Of a DNA stretch of 64,000 bases, positions 50,690-59,976 are shown piece by piece. The first letter of the stretch is position 1. Every line of letters starts with the position of its first letter. The stretch is from CAWIHA01 sp963835855 (lineage in GTDB: Bacteria; Acidobacteriota; Terriglobia; Bryobacterales; Bryobacteraceae). Below the pieces are notes generated by a model, which was not told the DNA's origin, searched no databases, and worked only from the letters and a program-made list of their open reading frames with translations. The stretch spans positions 1-64,000 of the forward strand of contig CAWIHA010000039.1 in the NCBI GenBank assembly GCA_963835855.1. The letters are read 5' to 3'. The translations under genes and the position numbers were made by a program.

Positions 50690-52315
50690 CTATTTTTCCT
50701 CCACCCTAATGATGCGGTCGGCGGCGATGTTCTCGATCACCTGCTTGGTTCCGTTGGGCCACGTGATGGTCAGCTTGTCGATCTTCGCGGCGGCGCCGAG
50801 ACCGAAGTGGACGCGGCCGTCGCCCTGCGAAAGATAGCCCGAGCCGGCAACGCGCTCATGCTGCTGGTGCACGCCGCCCGCTACCAACTCCACCCGCGCA
50901 CCGATGCCGTCGCGATTGCTCTTGCCCTTCTTGCCCACGAGCTGGATGGAGATCCAATGATTCGAGCCGGGCGAGACGTTGTGCAGCAGGTAAGCCGGCC
51001 CGCCCAGGTTCACAATGAAGGCGTCGATCTTGCCGTCGTTGTCGTAGTCGGCAAAGCAAGCGCCGCGGCCCACCGTCTTGGTATCGAAGAACGGCCCAGC
51101 CGCGCGCGAAACGTCTTCGAACTTCATATTGCCGAGGTTGCGGAAGACCGAGTGCTCCTGCGGAATCAAGTGGATCAGGCCGCCGTGAACGATAAAGATA
51201 TCGTCCCAGCCGTCGTTGTCGAAATCTGCGACGCCGGTGCCCCAGCTTGTGTACTGCGCCGCAAGCTGCGAGATACCGGCGGGCTGGGTGACGTCCTGGA
51301 ACTTGAGCGAGCCGACATTTTTCATCAGCCGGTTGTATTTCGAATCGGAGACCCAGAGATCGATCTTGCCAGCGTGGTCGAAATCGATGAACACCGGACC
51401 CATCGCGGAGGTGTTCTCGCCGCTCTGGCCGTAAGCGACGCCGGCTGGCACCGCAATCTCCTTGAAGGTGCCGTTGTGCTCGTTGTGGAACAGGAAATTC
51501 TCGGTCTTGTCGTTGGCGACGTAGATATCGGGGTACCCGTCCAGATCGAAATCGGCCGCGGTGACGCCCATGGCGCGGCTTTTGAATTTCGCGATGCCCG
51601 ATTTCTCACTGACGTCGGTGAACGTGCCGTCGCAGTTGTTGTGGAACAGCATGTTCGACTCGGGCTCGTAATCGAGCGGGCCGGGGTAATTGTCAGCCGC
51701 GTAATAGCTGCGATACGCCGGGTCGAATTTCACGTAGCGGCCGACGAAAAGATCGACGCAGCCATCGCGGTCGTAATCGAGCCAGGCCGCGCCGATCGAC
51801 CAGCCGGGGACTTTGATGCCGGCCTTCCCGGTCACATCCTCGAACGTGCCGTCGCCCTTGTTGCGATACAGGACCACGCGGCCGTAGCCGGTGACGAGCA
51901 GATCGACGTTGCCGTCGTTATCGTAGTCCGCGGCGATTGCGCCCATGCCGAAGAGGTCTGGCGCGACGCCCGCCTGCTCCGTGACATCGGTGAACGTTCC
52001 ATCGCCGTTGTTGCGGTACAGATGATTGTGGGGCGGCGTCTCCGGCGGCTTGCGCAGCGGATACGGGTGCATGCCTTTCCCCAGCGGCTTCCCGCTGACG
52101 GCATACAGGTCCGGCAGCCCGTCGTTGTTGTAATCGAACCAGACGCAGCCCCCTCCCGTGCTCTCGACGAGAGATCCGAGCTTCTGCGCGCCGAAACTGT
52201 GGACGAACTGGATACCGGAGCGCCCGGTCGCATCCTCGAACCGGATCGGAGATTGCGGCGCTTGCGCCGACGCGGCAAACAAGAAAAGCGGGAGCAGTAC
52301 CCCCACAGATTTCAT
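50690..52315 (-). CDS. CRTAC1-family protein (FG-GAP repeats, ASPIC/UnbV C terminus)
   Basis: From the ATG at 52315 the protein is 541 residues with a signal peptide (VGVLLPLFLFAASAQA). Repeated FG-GAP calcium-binding segments are plain: DYNNDGLPDLYAVSG, DYDNDGNVDLLVTGY, DYDRDGCVDLFVG, DFDLDGYPDIYVAND, DFDNDGWDDIFIVHG, DYDNDGKIDAFIVN. The C terminus is an ASPIC/UnbV domain (LTITWPNGTKQVIENI). These secreted propellers are common in Acidobacteria and may bind extracellular partners. The stop of the upstream HzsA-like gene overlaps the ATG as ATGA, and the downstream propeller gene starts 1 bp after its TAG, so the operon is tightly coupled. Confidence 0.9.
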   Translation of the reverse strand: MKSVGVLLPLFLFAASAQAPQSPIRFEDATGRSGIQFVHSFGAQKLGSLVESTGGGCVWFDYNNDGLPDLYAVSGKPLGKGMHPYPLRKPPETPPHNHLYRNNGDGTFTDVTEQAGVAPDLFGMGAIAADYDNDGNVDLLVTGYGRVVLYRNKGDGTFEDVTGKAGIKVPGWSIGAAWLDYDRDGCVDLFVGRYVKFDPAYRSYYAADNYPGPLDYEPESNMLFHNNCDGTFTDVSEKSGIAKFKSRAMGVTAADFDLDGYPDIYVANDKTENFLFHNEHNGTFKEIAVPAGVAYGQSGENTSAMGPVFIDFDHAGKIDLWVSDSKYNRLMKNVGSLKFQDVTQPAGISQLAAQYTSWGTGVADFDNDGWDDIFIVHGGLIHLIPQEHSVFRNLGNMKFEDVSRAAGPFFDTKTVGRGACFADYDNDGKIDAFIVNLGGPAYLLHNVSPGSNHWISIQLVGKKGKSNRDGIGARVELVAGGVHQQHERVAGSGYLSQGDGRVHFGLGAAAKIDKLTITWPNGTKQVIENIAADRIIRVEEK

Positions 52316-53661
52316 TTCAGGCCTCCATGGGCGGAGTGAACCGGGAGCAGCATTTTGACTGGGTCGGTCGAGCGCAGCAGGACCTCGGGCACCGCGTTTT
52401 CGGGCGTGCGCTCCGCGCCGGCGTGGCAGCCGACGCAAATGCGCTGCTCGCCGCGCCGCGCCCAGAACCAGCCCTGTTCGGCCTGAACGACGTTGGCGTT
52501 AGCGTCCACGAGCTCGAACCGCAGCGGCCGCTCGCTCGGCGCCGTTACGAAGAACGAGCCGTCGCGCTCGACTGGGGCCTCGCCGAGCTGGACCTGCGCG
52601 CCCGCGTCATCCAGCGTATAGAGGCGCACGGCGGCGACGGAGCCCTCGGCAATGCGCGCTGTGCGCGACGTGTAAGCATTCAGGCAAAGCAGGTTCGCGC
52701 CCACGCGGTTGCCAAGCCCCGAGGGATGCCGCAGCGGAACCCTGTGCGGCTGGATGAGCACGGGCTGGAGCGCATTGCCGTGGCCATGCCGAAGGGGCGT
52801 GAGGCGGTTCTGGCTGAGGTCCAACCGGTAAAGCGCGAACGCCGCGCCGGGCTTCGCACGGTAGGAAACGAGCCACTCACCGGGTTCGATCTCGGCCACG
52901 GGTCCGGCGAACTCGCCTTTGGGCAGCGGGATTTCAATCCCGGCCGCGCGCGCCGAGGTAAATCGAGCCAGCCGGCCCGCCGTCTCAAATACAATATCGC
53001 CGGAGAGAAGCTCGCGGCCCGCATGCCGGTCGCGGCCGTGATCGCAGCGGTGCGCCTCGACTCCGCTGCCATCCACGTATACGGTGTAAACCTCGCGGAT
53101 GGCGGAAGGGGGCGCCGGGTATGGCGCCTCAAACAGCACGCGGCCATCTCTCAGCACGTCCGTCGCGAAATGGTCGCCGGGCGAGTAGGTCAGCCGCAAC
53201 GGGGCGCCGCCCGCCAGCGGCACGATCTCGAGTTGGAACCCTTGGGGCGTTCTCCGTGCGTAGACGATCTTTTCGTCAGGGAGGTAAAACGGCCGGAGGC
53301 AGTCGTCGTTGCCGGAGGTGATTTGGCGCGGCGTGCCGCCAGCGGCGGGGATTTCAAAGATCTGCCAGGGAGCGTTTGCTTTCTCTTCGCCGGAGAAAAG
53401 CACGCGCTTGCCGTCGAGGGAAACGGCGGCATCGGCGGAGGCGGAGAAGCTGGGGACGAGTACGCGGCCGCTGCCGTTCGAAACGATGATAAGGCGCGCC
53501 CCGGCAGGGAACCGCTCGTTTCCAGTCCCGGGGTTGTATCGCGGGGCCTCAGTATAAATGTATGCGAGCAGAGACACGTTGCTACCCACCGCTACGGTGC
53601 AAACCCCTACGACGGCCACCAACCCGGAAACTGCAGGAATCAGGACCTTGAGACCAACCAC
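52312..53661 (-). CDS. TolB/HzsA-like secreted propeller with one CxxCH haem site
   Basis: A 449-residue protein with an N-terminal membrane anchor (VLIPAVSGLVAVVGVCTVAV). A WD40/TolB-like propeller follows (RLIIVSNGSGRVLVPSF, VLFSGEEKANAPWQIFEIPAAGG, TSGNDDCLRPFYLPDEKIVY). The C-terminal region has a carboxypeptidase-like beta part and one haem motif, CVGCH, in RICVGCHAGAERTPENA, which is the layout of hydrazine-synthase-alpha-like (HzsA-related) proteins. Despite the name, such proteins are widespread and not limited to anammox. It starts the six-gene operon and overlaps the CRTAC1 gene by 4 bp. Confidence 0.78.
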   Translation of the reverse strand: MVGLKVLIPAVSGLVAVVGVCTVAVGSNVSLLAYIYTEAPRYNPGTGNERFPAGARLIIVSNGSGRVLVPSFSASADAAVSLDGKRVLFSGEEKANAPWQIFEIPAAGGTPRQITSGNDDCLRPFYLPDEKIVYARRTPQGFQLEIVPLAGGAPLRLTYSPGDHFATDVLRDGRVLFEAPYPAPPSAIREVYTVYVDGSGVEAHRCDHGRDRHAGRELLSGDIVFETAGRLARFTSARAAGIEIPLPKGEFAGPVAEIEPGEWLVSYRAKPGAAFALYRLDLSQNRLTPLRHGHGNALQPVLIQPHRVPLRHPSGLGNRVGANLLCLNAYTSRTARIAEGSVAAVRLYTLDDAGAQVQLGEAPVERDGSFFVTAPSERPLRFELVDANANVVQAEQGWFWARRGEQRICVGCHAGAERTPENAVPEVLLRSTDPVKMLLPVHSAHGGLK

Positions 53662-54005
53662 TCTGGAAGATTATAGCGTGTAAAAAGTCTAAGCGCATTA
53701 TCTGAAAAGATTATTCACCTTGAGGTGGTGCTATGCGTTGGCCCAGCCCCTTCGCGGGCCGGGTCAAGTTCTCACCGCGCCTGGGCGAGCGGCTGTATGA
53801 ATTTGTGCCGCGGGCCGCAGCTTGCGGCGCCGGCTCTCGTGCCGGCCAGCGCATCTCCGCTGGTGTTCCAAGACCGAGTTCCGCGATCCAGCGCGGTCCT
53901 GCCCACTACCCTGCGCTGCATAAGAATTTCCGATCACCCCGATAGAAACGTTGCGCTTTGCGCTCCGGCGGCCCCGGTGCATCCTGTAGAAGAGGAGCCC
54001 TGAAC
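53662..54005. other. Divergent intergenic region
   Basis: About 340 bp separate the exported-protein operon and amt. No gene is supported. I expect the promoters of both units here, but no clear -35/-10 pair is visible. A GAGGAG site precedes the TTG start of amt. Confidence 0.4.
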
Positions 54006-55391
54006 TTGTACCCGAAGTGTAACGTTCTGACGGGAGCGCTGTTATTCGCCGGAGCGGCGATGGCCCAAACCCCGGATGCCCAGGCGCGTTGGGCCGCGAT
54101 GGAATCGGCGGTGAAGTCGGCGCAATCGGCCGGTGACAACGCCTGGATGCTGGTCAGCTCGGCGCTGGTGCTCATGATGACCGGCCCCGGCCTGGCGCTG
54201 TTTTACGGCGGGCTGGTGCGGAAGAAGAACGTCTTGGGGACCATGATGCAGAGTTTCGTGCTGATGGCCCTGGTGACAGTCCTCTGGGCGGTGGCCGGCT
54301 ACAGCCTGACCTTTGCGGAAGGCTCGCCTTGGATCGGCGGCATCCGGTATTTGTTCCTCGAGGGAGTCGGCGCCGCGCCGAATCCCGATTACGCCGCTAC
54401 CATCCCCCAGCAAACCTTCATGATCTACCAGTTGATGTTTGCTATCATCACGCCCGCCTTGATCAGCGGCGCTTTCGCCGAGCGGATGAAGTTCAGCGCC
54501 ATGGTGCTCTTCATGTGCCTGTGGTCGTTCCTGGTCTACTTCCCGATGGCGCATATGGTTTGGGGCAAAGGCGGCCTGTTGAACGCCTATCTGGGCGGGA
54601 GCGTCCGGTGCTTCGATTTCGCCGGCGGCACGGTGGTGCACATCACATCCGGCGTTTCCGCGCTGGTCTGCGCGCTGTACCTAGGCAAGCGCAAAGGCTA
54701 CCCAAGCGAGCCGATGAAGCCGCATAACCTCGTCCTGAGCTTCATCGGGGGCTGCCTGCTTTGGGTGGGATGGTTTGGATTCAATGCCGGCAGCGCGCTC
54801 TCCTCCTCGGCGCTGGCCACAAGCGCATTTGTCGCCACTCATTTCGCCGCCGCTGCCGCGGCTCTGGGCTGGTTGCTGGCAGAGTGGATTCGCATGGGCA
54901 AACCCAGTATGCTGGGCGCCATCTCCGGCGCCGTGGCTGGCCTCGTCGCCATCACTCCGGCCTCGGGTTTCGTCAAGCCGCTGCCCGCGCTCGCAATCGG
55001 CCTGGCCGCAGGAATCGTTTGCTATTTCATGGTGACCGCTGTCAAGCGCAGATTCGGCTACGACGATTCGCTCGATGCATTTGGCGTGCACGGCGCCGGG
55101 GGGACGCTGGGAGCCCTCCTCACCGGCGTTTTCGCGACCAACTTGGTCAACGGCGCTCTCAAGGATTCTTCAGGCCGGCCGCTGCCGCTCGGGATGGTGG
55201 ACGGCAACGCGGCGCAAGTCTGGAGCCAATTCATCGCCGTGGCGATTGCGTGGGCTCTCGCGGCCATCGCCACCCTGGCGATCCTGAAAATCTGCGATGC
55301 CCTGATCGGCGTGCGGGTCCACGCCATGGACGAAACCGAGGGGCTCGATTTGAGCATGCACGGCGAAGAGGCGTATAACTTTGAAGCGTAG
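54006..55391 (+). CDS. amt: Ammonium transporter
   Basis: The most likely start is a TTG at 54006, 8 bp after GAGGAG, because the upstream frame has no ribosome-binding site; this gives 461 residues. A signal-like first helix (VLTGALLFAGAAMAQ) is cleaved in many Amt proteins, and 11 transmembrane helices follow. Family motifs are present: FYGGLVRKKNVL, FAERMKFSAMVLF, GGTVVHITSGVSALVCAL (with the pore histidine), and DDSLDAFGVHGAGG (second pore histidine). It imports ammonium and is normally inhibited by the PII protein encoded 9 bp downstream. Confidence 0.95.
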   Translation: MYPKCNVLTGALLFAGAAMAQTPDAQARWAAMESAVKSAQSAGDNAWMLVSSALVLMMTGPGLALFYGGLVRKKNVLGTMMQSFVLMALVTVLWAVAGYSLTFAEGSPWIGGIRYLFLEGVGAAPNPDYAATIPQQTFMIYQLMFAIITPALISGAFAERMKFSAMVLFMCLWSFLVYFPMAHMVWGKGGLLNAYLGGSVRCFDFAGGTVVHITSGVSALVCALYLGKRKGYPSEPMKPHNLVLSFIGGCLLWVGWFGFNAGSALSSSALATSAFVATHFAAAAAALGWLLAEWIRMGKPSMLGAISGAVAGLVAITPASGFVKPLPALAIGLAAGIVCYFMVTAVKRRFGYDDSLDAFGVHGAGGTLGALLTGVFATNLVNGALKDSSGRPLPLGMVDGNAAQVWSQFIAVAIAWALAAIATLAILKICDALIGVRVHAMDETEGLDLSMHGEEAYNFEA

Positions 55392-55400
55392 CGAGGAAGC

Positions 55401-55739
55401 ATGAAAAAGATCGAAGCCATCATCCAGCCGTTCAAGCTCGAGGACGTGAAAGAGGCCCTCAAAGGCATCGGCATCGACGGCATGACCGTTACGGAAGTGC
55501 GCGGCCACGGGCGCCAGAAGGGCCACAAAGAGGTCTATCGCGGCCAGGAATATCAGGTCGATCTGCTGCCGAAGGTCAAGCTGGAAATGGTCGTGCCCGA
55601 CGGCCGCCTCCAGGAGGTTGTACGGACCGTGGTGCTGGCGGCGCGCACGGGCAAGATCGGCGATGGGAAGCTGTTCATTTCCGATGTGGCGGAGGCCATC
55701 CGGATTCGCAATGACGAGCGCGGGGAATCGGCCCTCTAG
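55401..55739 (+). CDS. glnB: Nitrogen regulatory protein P-II
   Basis: A 112-residue PII trimer subunit. The uridylylation tyrosine is at position 51 (YRGQEYQVDLLPK) in the T-loop, and the C-terminal DGKLFISDVAEAIRIRNDERGESAL has the usual B- and C-loop context. PII senses 2-oxoglutarate and ATP/ADP. It follows amt by 9 bp, the arrangement found for GlnK, so it may block the Amt pore. Overlaps the start of glnD by 29 bp, which explains a GlnD-dependent control of its T-loop. Confidence 0.95.
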   Translation: MKKIEAIIQPFKLEDVKEALKGIGIDGMTVTEVRGHGRQKGHKEVYRGQEYQVDLLPKVKLEMVVPDGRLQEVVRTVVLAARTGKIGDGKLFISDVAEAIRIRNDERGESAL

Positions 55740-58179
55740 GGACAGCCCGGCGCTCCAGGAAGTGTGGACGAACCCGGCCGCCGTCCTGGCCCGGCGCTCG
55801 CACGCGGTCGATGCGGCTGTCCGCGAGGTTTTCGCCAGGCGCTTGCTCCCGGCGGTCCCCGGCGGCTTGGCGCTCGTGGCCGTGGGTGGTTTCGGCCGGG
55901 AGCAGTTATTTCCGCACTCGGATGTCGATCTTCTCCTTCTGGTCGAATCCGGCAACCTGCCCGAGCGGAAGCGGGATGCGATTTCGGGATTTGTCCAGAG
56001 CCTCTGGGACCACGGCCTGACCGTCAGCCAATCCGTGCATACGCCCGCGGAGTGCTGCGAATTTCAGGAACGAAACATCGAGTTGAGCGTCAGCCTGCTC
56101 GACCAGCGATATCTGGCCGGCGACCGCGGCCTCTATGCCAAGCTCTCGCTCGGCCTGGCCCGCTTTTTTCACGGGCAACGCCTCACGCTCGCCCGGCGCC
56201 TGTGCCGCATGGGGCGCGAGCGCCACGCCCGCCAGGGTGGTTCGATTTACCAGCTCGAGCCCAATGTCAAAGAGGTCCCGGGCGGGCTCCGCGATTACCA
56301 GCTTGGCGGCTGGCTGGGCCAGCTCCGGAAGACCGGGCCAGACCGCTTGGCTCGCCCCGAACCGCCCGCCGCCTTGCTCCCAGCCCGCGATTTCCTCTTC
56401 GCGCTGCGATGCTGGCTGCACCTGAACACGGCGAGGGACATGAACCTGCTCACCTTCGATCTCCAGGAGGAAATTGCCGCGGGGCTTGGCGCCGGCCCGG
56501 CCAGTTGGATGCGCCAATACTACTCGCATGCTCGGGAGATCCATCTGGCCGTCCTGCGGGAGATGGAAGCCGCCGAGGAGCAAGTCAGCTCGCTGCTGGT
56601 CCAGTTCCGCGACTGGCGCTCGCGGGTCGCCAACGCCGGCTTCTCCGTTTCGCGCGAGCGCGTTTACTTCCGCGCTCCCCAGCGCCTGGAGTACGAGCCG
56701 CTTCTGGCGCTCGCGCTGTTCCAGTTCGTCGCGCGTCACGGCGTGCGCCTGGCGCCCGAAGCCGGACGCCACCTGGCCGGAGAATTGCCGCGCTTGCGGC
56801 GGTTTTTCTCCCAATCGCGGCCGGCGCTGTGGCCCATTTTGAAGGATATGCTTTCCGCGCGCCACCGGGCCCTGGCGCTTCGCGCGATGCACGAGACCGG
56901 CGTCCTGGCGGCGCTTTTTCCGGAGTGGGCCGGCATCGATTGCCTCGTGATTCGCGACTTCTATCACCGCTACACGGTGGACGAGCACACCCTGGTGGCG
57001 ATCCAGATCCTGGACGATCTCGCCTCCGGCGCCGCGCCCGCCCACCGGCATTTTGCGGAGCTGCTCTCCGAGACCGGCGAGCCCGAGCTGCTGGTTTTCG
57101 CGCTGCTGTTTCACGATACCGGAAAGGGCGCAACGCCGGGCCCCCACGTTTCCGAATCCGTCCGGCTGGCCGAAAGCGCGATGGAGCGCATTTGGATGCC
57201 GGCCGCCGAGCGGCGGACGGTGCGGCTCCTGATCGACCGCCACCTGGATCTTTCCATCGCCATGAGCGGTCGCGACCTGGACGATCCCGGCACGGCGCGC
57301 TACCTGGCCGGACGCGCGGGCACCCTCGAAGCGCTGAAGAAGCTCGTGCTCGTCACCTATGCCGACATCGGCGCGGTCAATCCCACCGCCATGAGCTCCT
57401 GGCGCATGACGCAGCTTTGGCGGGCGTACCTGGCGGTTTCCTATGAGCTGACGCGCGAGCTCGAACAGGACCGCCTCGCGCCGGCAGCGGAAAGGCCGGA
57501 ATTCCTCGAGGGGTTTCCTGTCCGCTATCTGCGCACCCACTCGCAGGCCGAAATCGGCGCGCATCTCGAACTGGAGCGGCGGAGCCGTGATCGCGGCGTC
57601 GCGCTCGAGATTCAAAAGGAAGACGGTTACTATCGTCTGACGCTGGTCACGCGCGACCGCCCCTTCCTGCTGGCTTCCCTGGCCGGGGCGCTCTCCGGCT
57701 TTGGAATGAATATCCTGAAGGCGGAAGGCTTTTCCAACCGGCGCAACACCATCCTCGACACCTTCTCCTTCTCGGATCCCCACCGCACGCTCGAACTGAA
57801 TCCCCAGGAAATGGACCGGCTTCGCATGGTCCTCGAACGGGTTGCCCTGGGCAAGACGGATGTGAAGGCGCTGCTCGGCGGCCGGCCGCGTCCCGCGCCC
57901 CCGAGCGGCGGGTCGCGAATCCGGCCCAGCGTCAGCTTTGACAACGCGGCGTCGGATTCCGCTACGCTGGTCGAAATCGTCGCCGAGGACCGCCCCGCCC
58001 TGCTCTACGACCTGGCTTCCGCCATCTCCTCCGCGGGCGCGAACATCGAGCTGGTGCTCATCGACACCCAGGCGCACAAAGCGCTGGACGTCTTCTACGT
58101 CACCGCCTCCGGCGCCAAGCTCACCGCCGGCCAGCAATCCGCGCTCAAGCACGCGCTGTACAGGGCCTGCCAGGGGTAA
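55711..58179 (+). CDS. glnD: [Protein-PII] uridylyltransferase/uridylyl-removing enzyme
   Basis: The ATG at 55711 gives 822 residues. The nucleotidyltransferase site is GGFGREQLFPHSDVDLLLL (D71, D73). A central PII-uridylyltransferase helical region (EVPGGLRDYQLGGWLGQL) is followed by the HD phosphohydrolase motif FHDTGKG around residue 470 that removes UMP. Two ACT domains end the protein (RDRPFLLASLAGALSGFGMN and EDRPALLYDLASAISSAGAN), where glutamine binds. Together with glnB it senses nitrogen status and controls the adjacent ammonium transporter. The gene overlaps glnB, so the three genes form one operon. Confidence 0.95.
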   Translation: MTSAGNRPSRDSPALQEVWTNPAAVLARRSHAVDAAVREVFARRLLPAVPGGLALVAVGGFGREQLFPHSDVDLLLLVESGNLPERKRDAISGFVQSLWDHGLTVSQSVHTPAECCEFQERNIELSVSLLDQRYLAGDRGLYAKLSLGLARFFHGQRLTLARRLCRMGRERHARQGGSIYQLEPNVKEVPGGLRDYQLGGWLGQLRKTGPDRLARPEPPAALLPARDFLFALRCWLHLNTARDMNLLTFDLQEEIAAGLGAGPASWMRQYYSHAREIHLAVLREMEAAEEQVSSLLVQFRDWRSRVANAGFSVSRERVYFRAPQRLEYEPLLALALFQFVARHGVRLAPEAGRHLAGELPRLRRFFSQSRPALWPILKDMLSARHRALALRAMHETGVLAALFPEWAGIDCLVIRDFYHRYTVDEHTLVAIQILDDLASGAAPAHRHFAELLSETGEPELLVFALLFHDTGKGATPGPHVSESVRLAESAMERIWMPAAERRTVRLLIDRHLDLSIAMSGRDLDDPGTARYLAGRAGTLEALKKLVLVTYADIGAVNPTAMSSWRMTQLWRAYLAVSYELTRELEQDRLAPAAERPEFLEGFPVRYLRTHSQAEIGAHLELERRSRDRGVALEIQKEDGYYRLTLVTRDRPFLLASLAGALSGFGMNILKAEGFSNRRNTILDTFSFSDPHRTLELNPQEMDRLRMVLERVALGKTDVKALLGGRPRPAPPSGGSRIRPSVSFDNAASDSATLVEIVAEDRPALLYDLASAISSAGANIELVLIDTQAHKALDVFYVTASGAKLTAGQQSALKHALYRACQG

Positions 58180-58658
58180 CCTGCCCCTGAAAGTCCCTCA
58201 GGACCGCTTGCTGGAGCGCAATTCAATGTTATCAATAAGTTACACTGAACCGCGGCCATATTCAAGGGCCGGAGCGGCGGTATTTTCGGGCATTATGTGG
58301 GGCGGTCGCCCTCGTCCGCGGCGGACCCCCTGGTCCGGCTCTCCACAAAACTCATTTGAGCCCCTCAAACAGGGCCGACGAGGGCGTCGGCCGCGGGACA
58401 GGGGTCCCGCCCCACAACCGCAACTTCCTCAGCCAGCCGGGCCTCCTGGCGCGGCGATAGCAGTACTGGGAACGTCTGTATAATAACCAAAGTTGGCTTG
58501 ACCGGACAGGGAAGCTGAGCTACCTTTAAGCCGTACATTCTGAAGAGCGCATGGGCTGTCGTACGCCCGAGTGCATGGGTGTCGAAGGCATGGGGAGCAA
58601 GAGCAGAGGTGGAACCGAGGTGCAGGACGCCAGGCGTGTGGGCGCCGTGGCGCTCGCT
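58180..58658. other. Intergenic region between glnD and the pseudopilin genes
   Basis: About 480 bp. It holds the repeat at 58274-58415 and then a 240-bp stretch with several short frames upstream of the first TadE-like gene. I see no additional reliable gene. Confidence 0.4.
58274..58415. repeat. Copy of the MITE-like repeat seen at 11.8-12.2 kb
   Basis: GCGGCGGTATTTTCGGGCAT and the next bases to TATGTGGGGCGG match the inward reading of the right end of element B (12144 downward), and the interior with CGCCCTCGTCC, CCTGGTCCGG, GGCCGACGAGGG and CCCGCCCCAC matches the interior of element A. No intact CTAG-type terminal repeats were found here, so this is a truncated or hybrid copy. Confidence 0.62.
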
Positions 58659-59255
58659 ATGGCACAGATTGAGGATCAGATCGGGCAGGAAGAGACAAAG
58701 CCGCGCCGGGTTGCCAGCCTGAGGGGCCAGACAATGATTGAATTCACGCTGACCATGTTTCCTTTTCTCGCCATGGTCCTGTTCCTGGTGTGGCTCTGCT
58801 GGCTGATTTGGGCAAAGGCCACCTTGCAGCAGGCCACTCGTGACGCCGTCCGTCTCGGCATAACCATCACCGGATCGCAAGCTACGCAGTATTACAACGG
58901 CTATGATCTGACCACTATCGTAAAGAATACGGTCGTGGCGAACTCGTGGGGACTGCTCCCGGCTACTAAGCCGGGCGCGACCCCCACTAAGCTGATTCGG
59001 GTCAACTACTATCAGCCGCCCGCTGCGACCGCCCCGGCGGGCACCATGCCCACTCTTGCGAACACCCCAGGCGGTAAAGTGATACCAGGGAACATAATAC
59101 AGGTCTCTATCGAGGGGTTCTCCATTATTCCGCTGGTTCCGCTGATCTTTAACGGCACCGTGATCCCCCAGTCGCCGCTGACGCTTGCGCCGTCAGTGTC
59201 CGCCGACCTTATCGAACCGTCGAAGGACCCGCCAAACATCGGGAATCCGCCCTAG
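58659..59255 (+). CDS. TadE-like pseudopilin protein
   Basis: From the ATG at 58659 the protein is 198 residues; a longer frame upstream has no family match and other starts (58551, 58590) cannot be ruled out. The N-terminal part RGQTMIEFTLTMFPFLAMVL has the prepilin-like glutamate 5 residues into the hydrophobic helix, as in TadE pseudopilins. The rest is a mostly beta-rich, extracytoplasmic domain rich in proline and threonine. Tad-type systems build Flp pili or secrete proteins; no CpaF ATPase or TadB/C lies in this window. Two similar genes follow immediately. Confidence 0.68.
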   Translation: MAQIEDQIGQEETKPRRVASLRGQTMIEFTLTMFPFLAMVLFLVWLCWLIWAKATLQQATRDAVRLGITITGSQATQYYNGYDLTTIVKNTVVANSWGLLPATKPGATPTKLIRVNYYQPPAATAPAGTMPTLANTPGGKVIPGNIIQVSIEGFSIIPLVPLIFNGTVIPQSPLTLAPSVSADLIEPSKDPPNIGNPP

Positions 59256-59265
59256 GAGCCGCGCC

Positions 59266-59955
59266 ATGAACCGCCAAACGTCGCGAGGACAAGCGATCGC
59301 CGAGTTCAGCTTCATGGTGCTCTTTTTGATGCCCCTCCTGCTGGGCACGATTGGGATCGGAGTGAACCTGATCAAGGCCCTTGAGGTCAACCAGTTGGCC
59401 AGGGATGCAGGAAGCATGTATGCGCACGGCTTAAACCTTTCGCAGCCGGGCAACCAGTCCATCCTTCTAAACATCGGCTCGAGCCTGGGGTTGCAAGCAA
59501 GCGCCAGCGCCAGTACCGCCGTGCTATATCTCTCTCAAGTTACGTATGTGGACGCAGCCACCTGCCAGGCCGCGGGCTATACACTCGATGCGAGCGGCAA
59601 CCCGCCGAACACGTGCTCGAACTACCAAAAGTGGGTCTTTGAACAGCGGTTGGTGCTCGGCAACTCCTCAATCCACAAGAGCGACCTCGGCGATCCGACA
59701 ACATTATCGATCTGGAACTCGACCACAGGACAGATTCCAATGGGCACCGCGAGCGGCGGCGGCTCGAACGGATACGTGAACAATACGGGAGCAAGAGCGC
59801 AGTTCAGCGGCATCAACCCCTATGCAAATGTGAGCGGCGTAGTTTCCGGTTTGCCATCCGGCCAGGTCATTTATGTTGCTGAGGCCGCGGCGAAGACTTG
59901 GGCCGTGCCCCCATTCTTTGGGGGGGGAAACATCTACTCTTCTGAGGATTTTTGA
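59266..59955 (+). CDS. TadE/TadF-like pseudopilin protein
   Basis: The ATG at 59266 has AGGAG 7 bp upstream and gives 229 residues. RGQAIAEFSFMVLFLMPLLL is the prepilin-like helix with the conserved glutamate. The remainder includes paired cysteines (ATCQAAGYTLDASGNPPNTC) likely to form a disulfide outside the membrane, and glycine/serine-rich stretches. It lies 10 bp after the first TadE-like gene, in one operon. Such minor pilins usually sit at the tip or base of Tad pili. Confidence 0.75.
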   Translation: MNRQTSRGQAIAEFSFMVLFLMPLLLGTIGIGVNLIKALEVNQLARDAGSMYAHGLNLSQPGNQSILLNIGSSLGLQASASASTAVLYLSQVTYVDAATCQAAGYTLDASGNPPNTCSNYQKWVFEQRLVLGNSSIHKSDLGDPTTLSIWNSTTGQIPMGTASGGGSNGYVNNTGARAQFSGINPYANVSGVVSGLPSGQVIYVAEAAAKTWAVPPFFGGGNIYSSEDF

Positions 59956-59976
59956 GTTTTGCGGAAAGGAAAGACT

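Noticed and set aside
50807..52339. A 510-codon plus-strand ORF opposite the CRTAC1 gene
   Set aside because: The repeated valine- and arginine-rich pattern is a reverse reading of the FG-GAP repeats; no domain fits.
53733..53945. A 70-codon frame starting 12 bases after an AGGTGG sequence
   Set aside because: Its composition is random-like and it has no homology that I can see; the region is better read as the amt upstream region.
55906..58152. A 748-codon minus-strand ORF across glnD
   Set aside because: It lies fully opposite glnD, whose motifs are strong; the sequence is arginine- and glycine-rich shadow translation.
58551..58658. N-terminal extension of the first TadE-like protein to 234 residues
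   Set aside because: The extension has no pilin character. The helix position fits a start near 58659, although other ATGs are possible.
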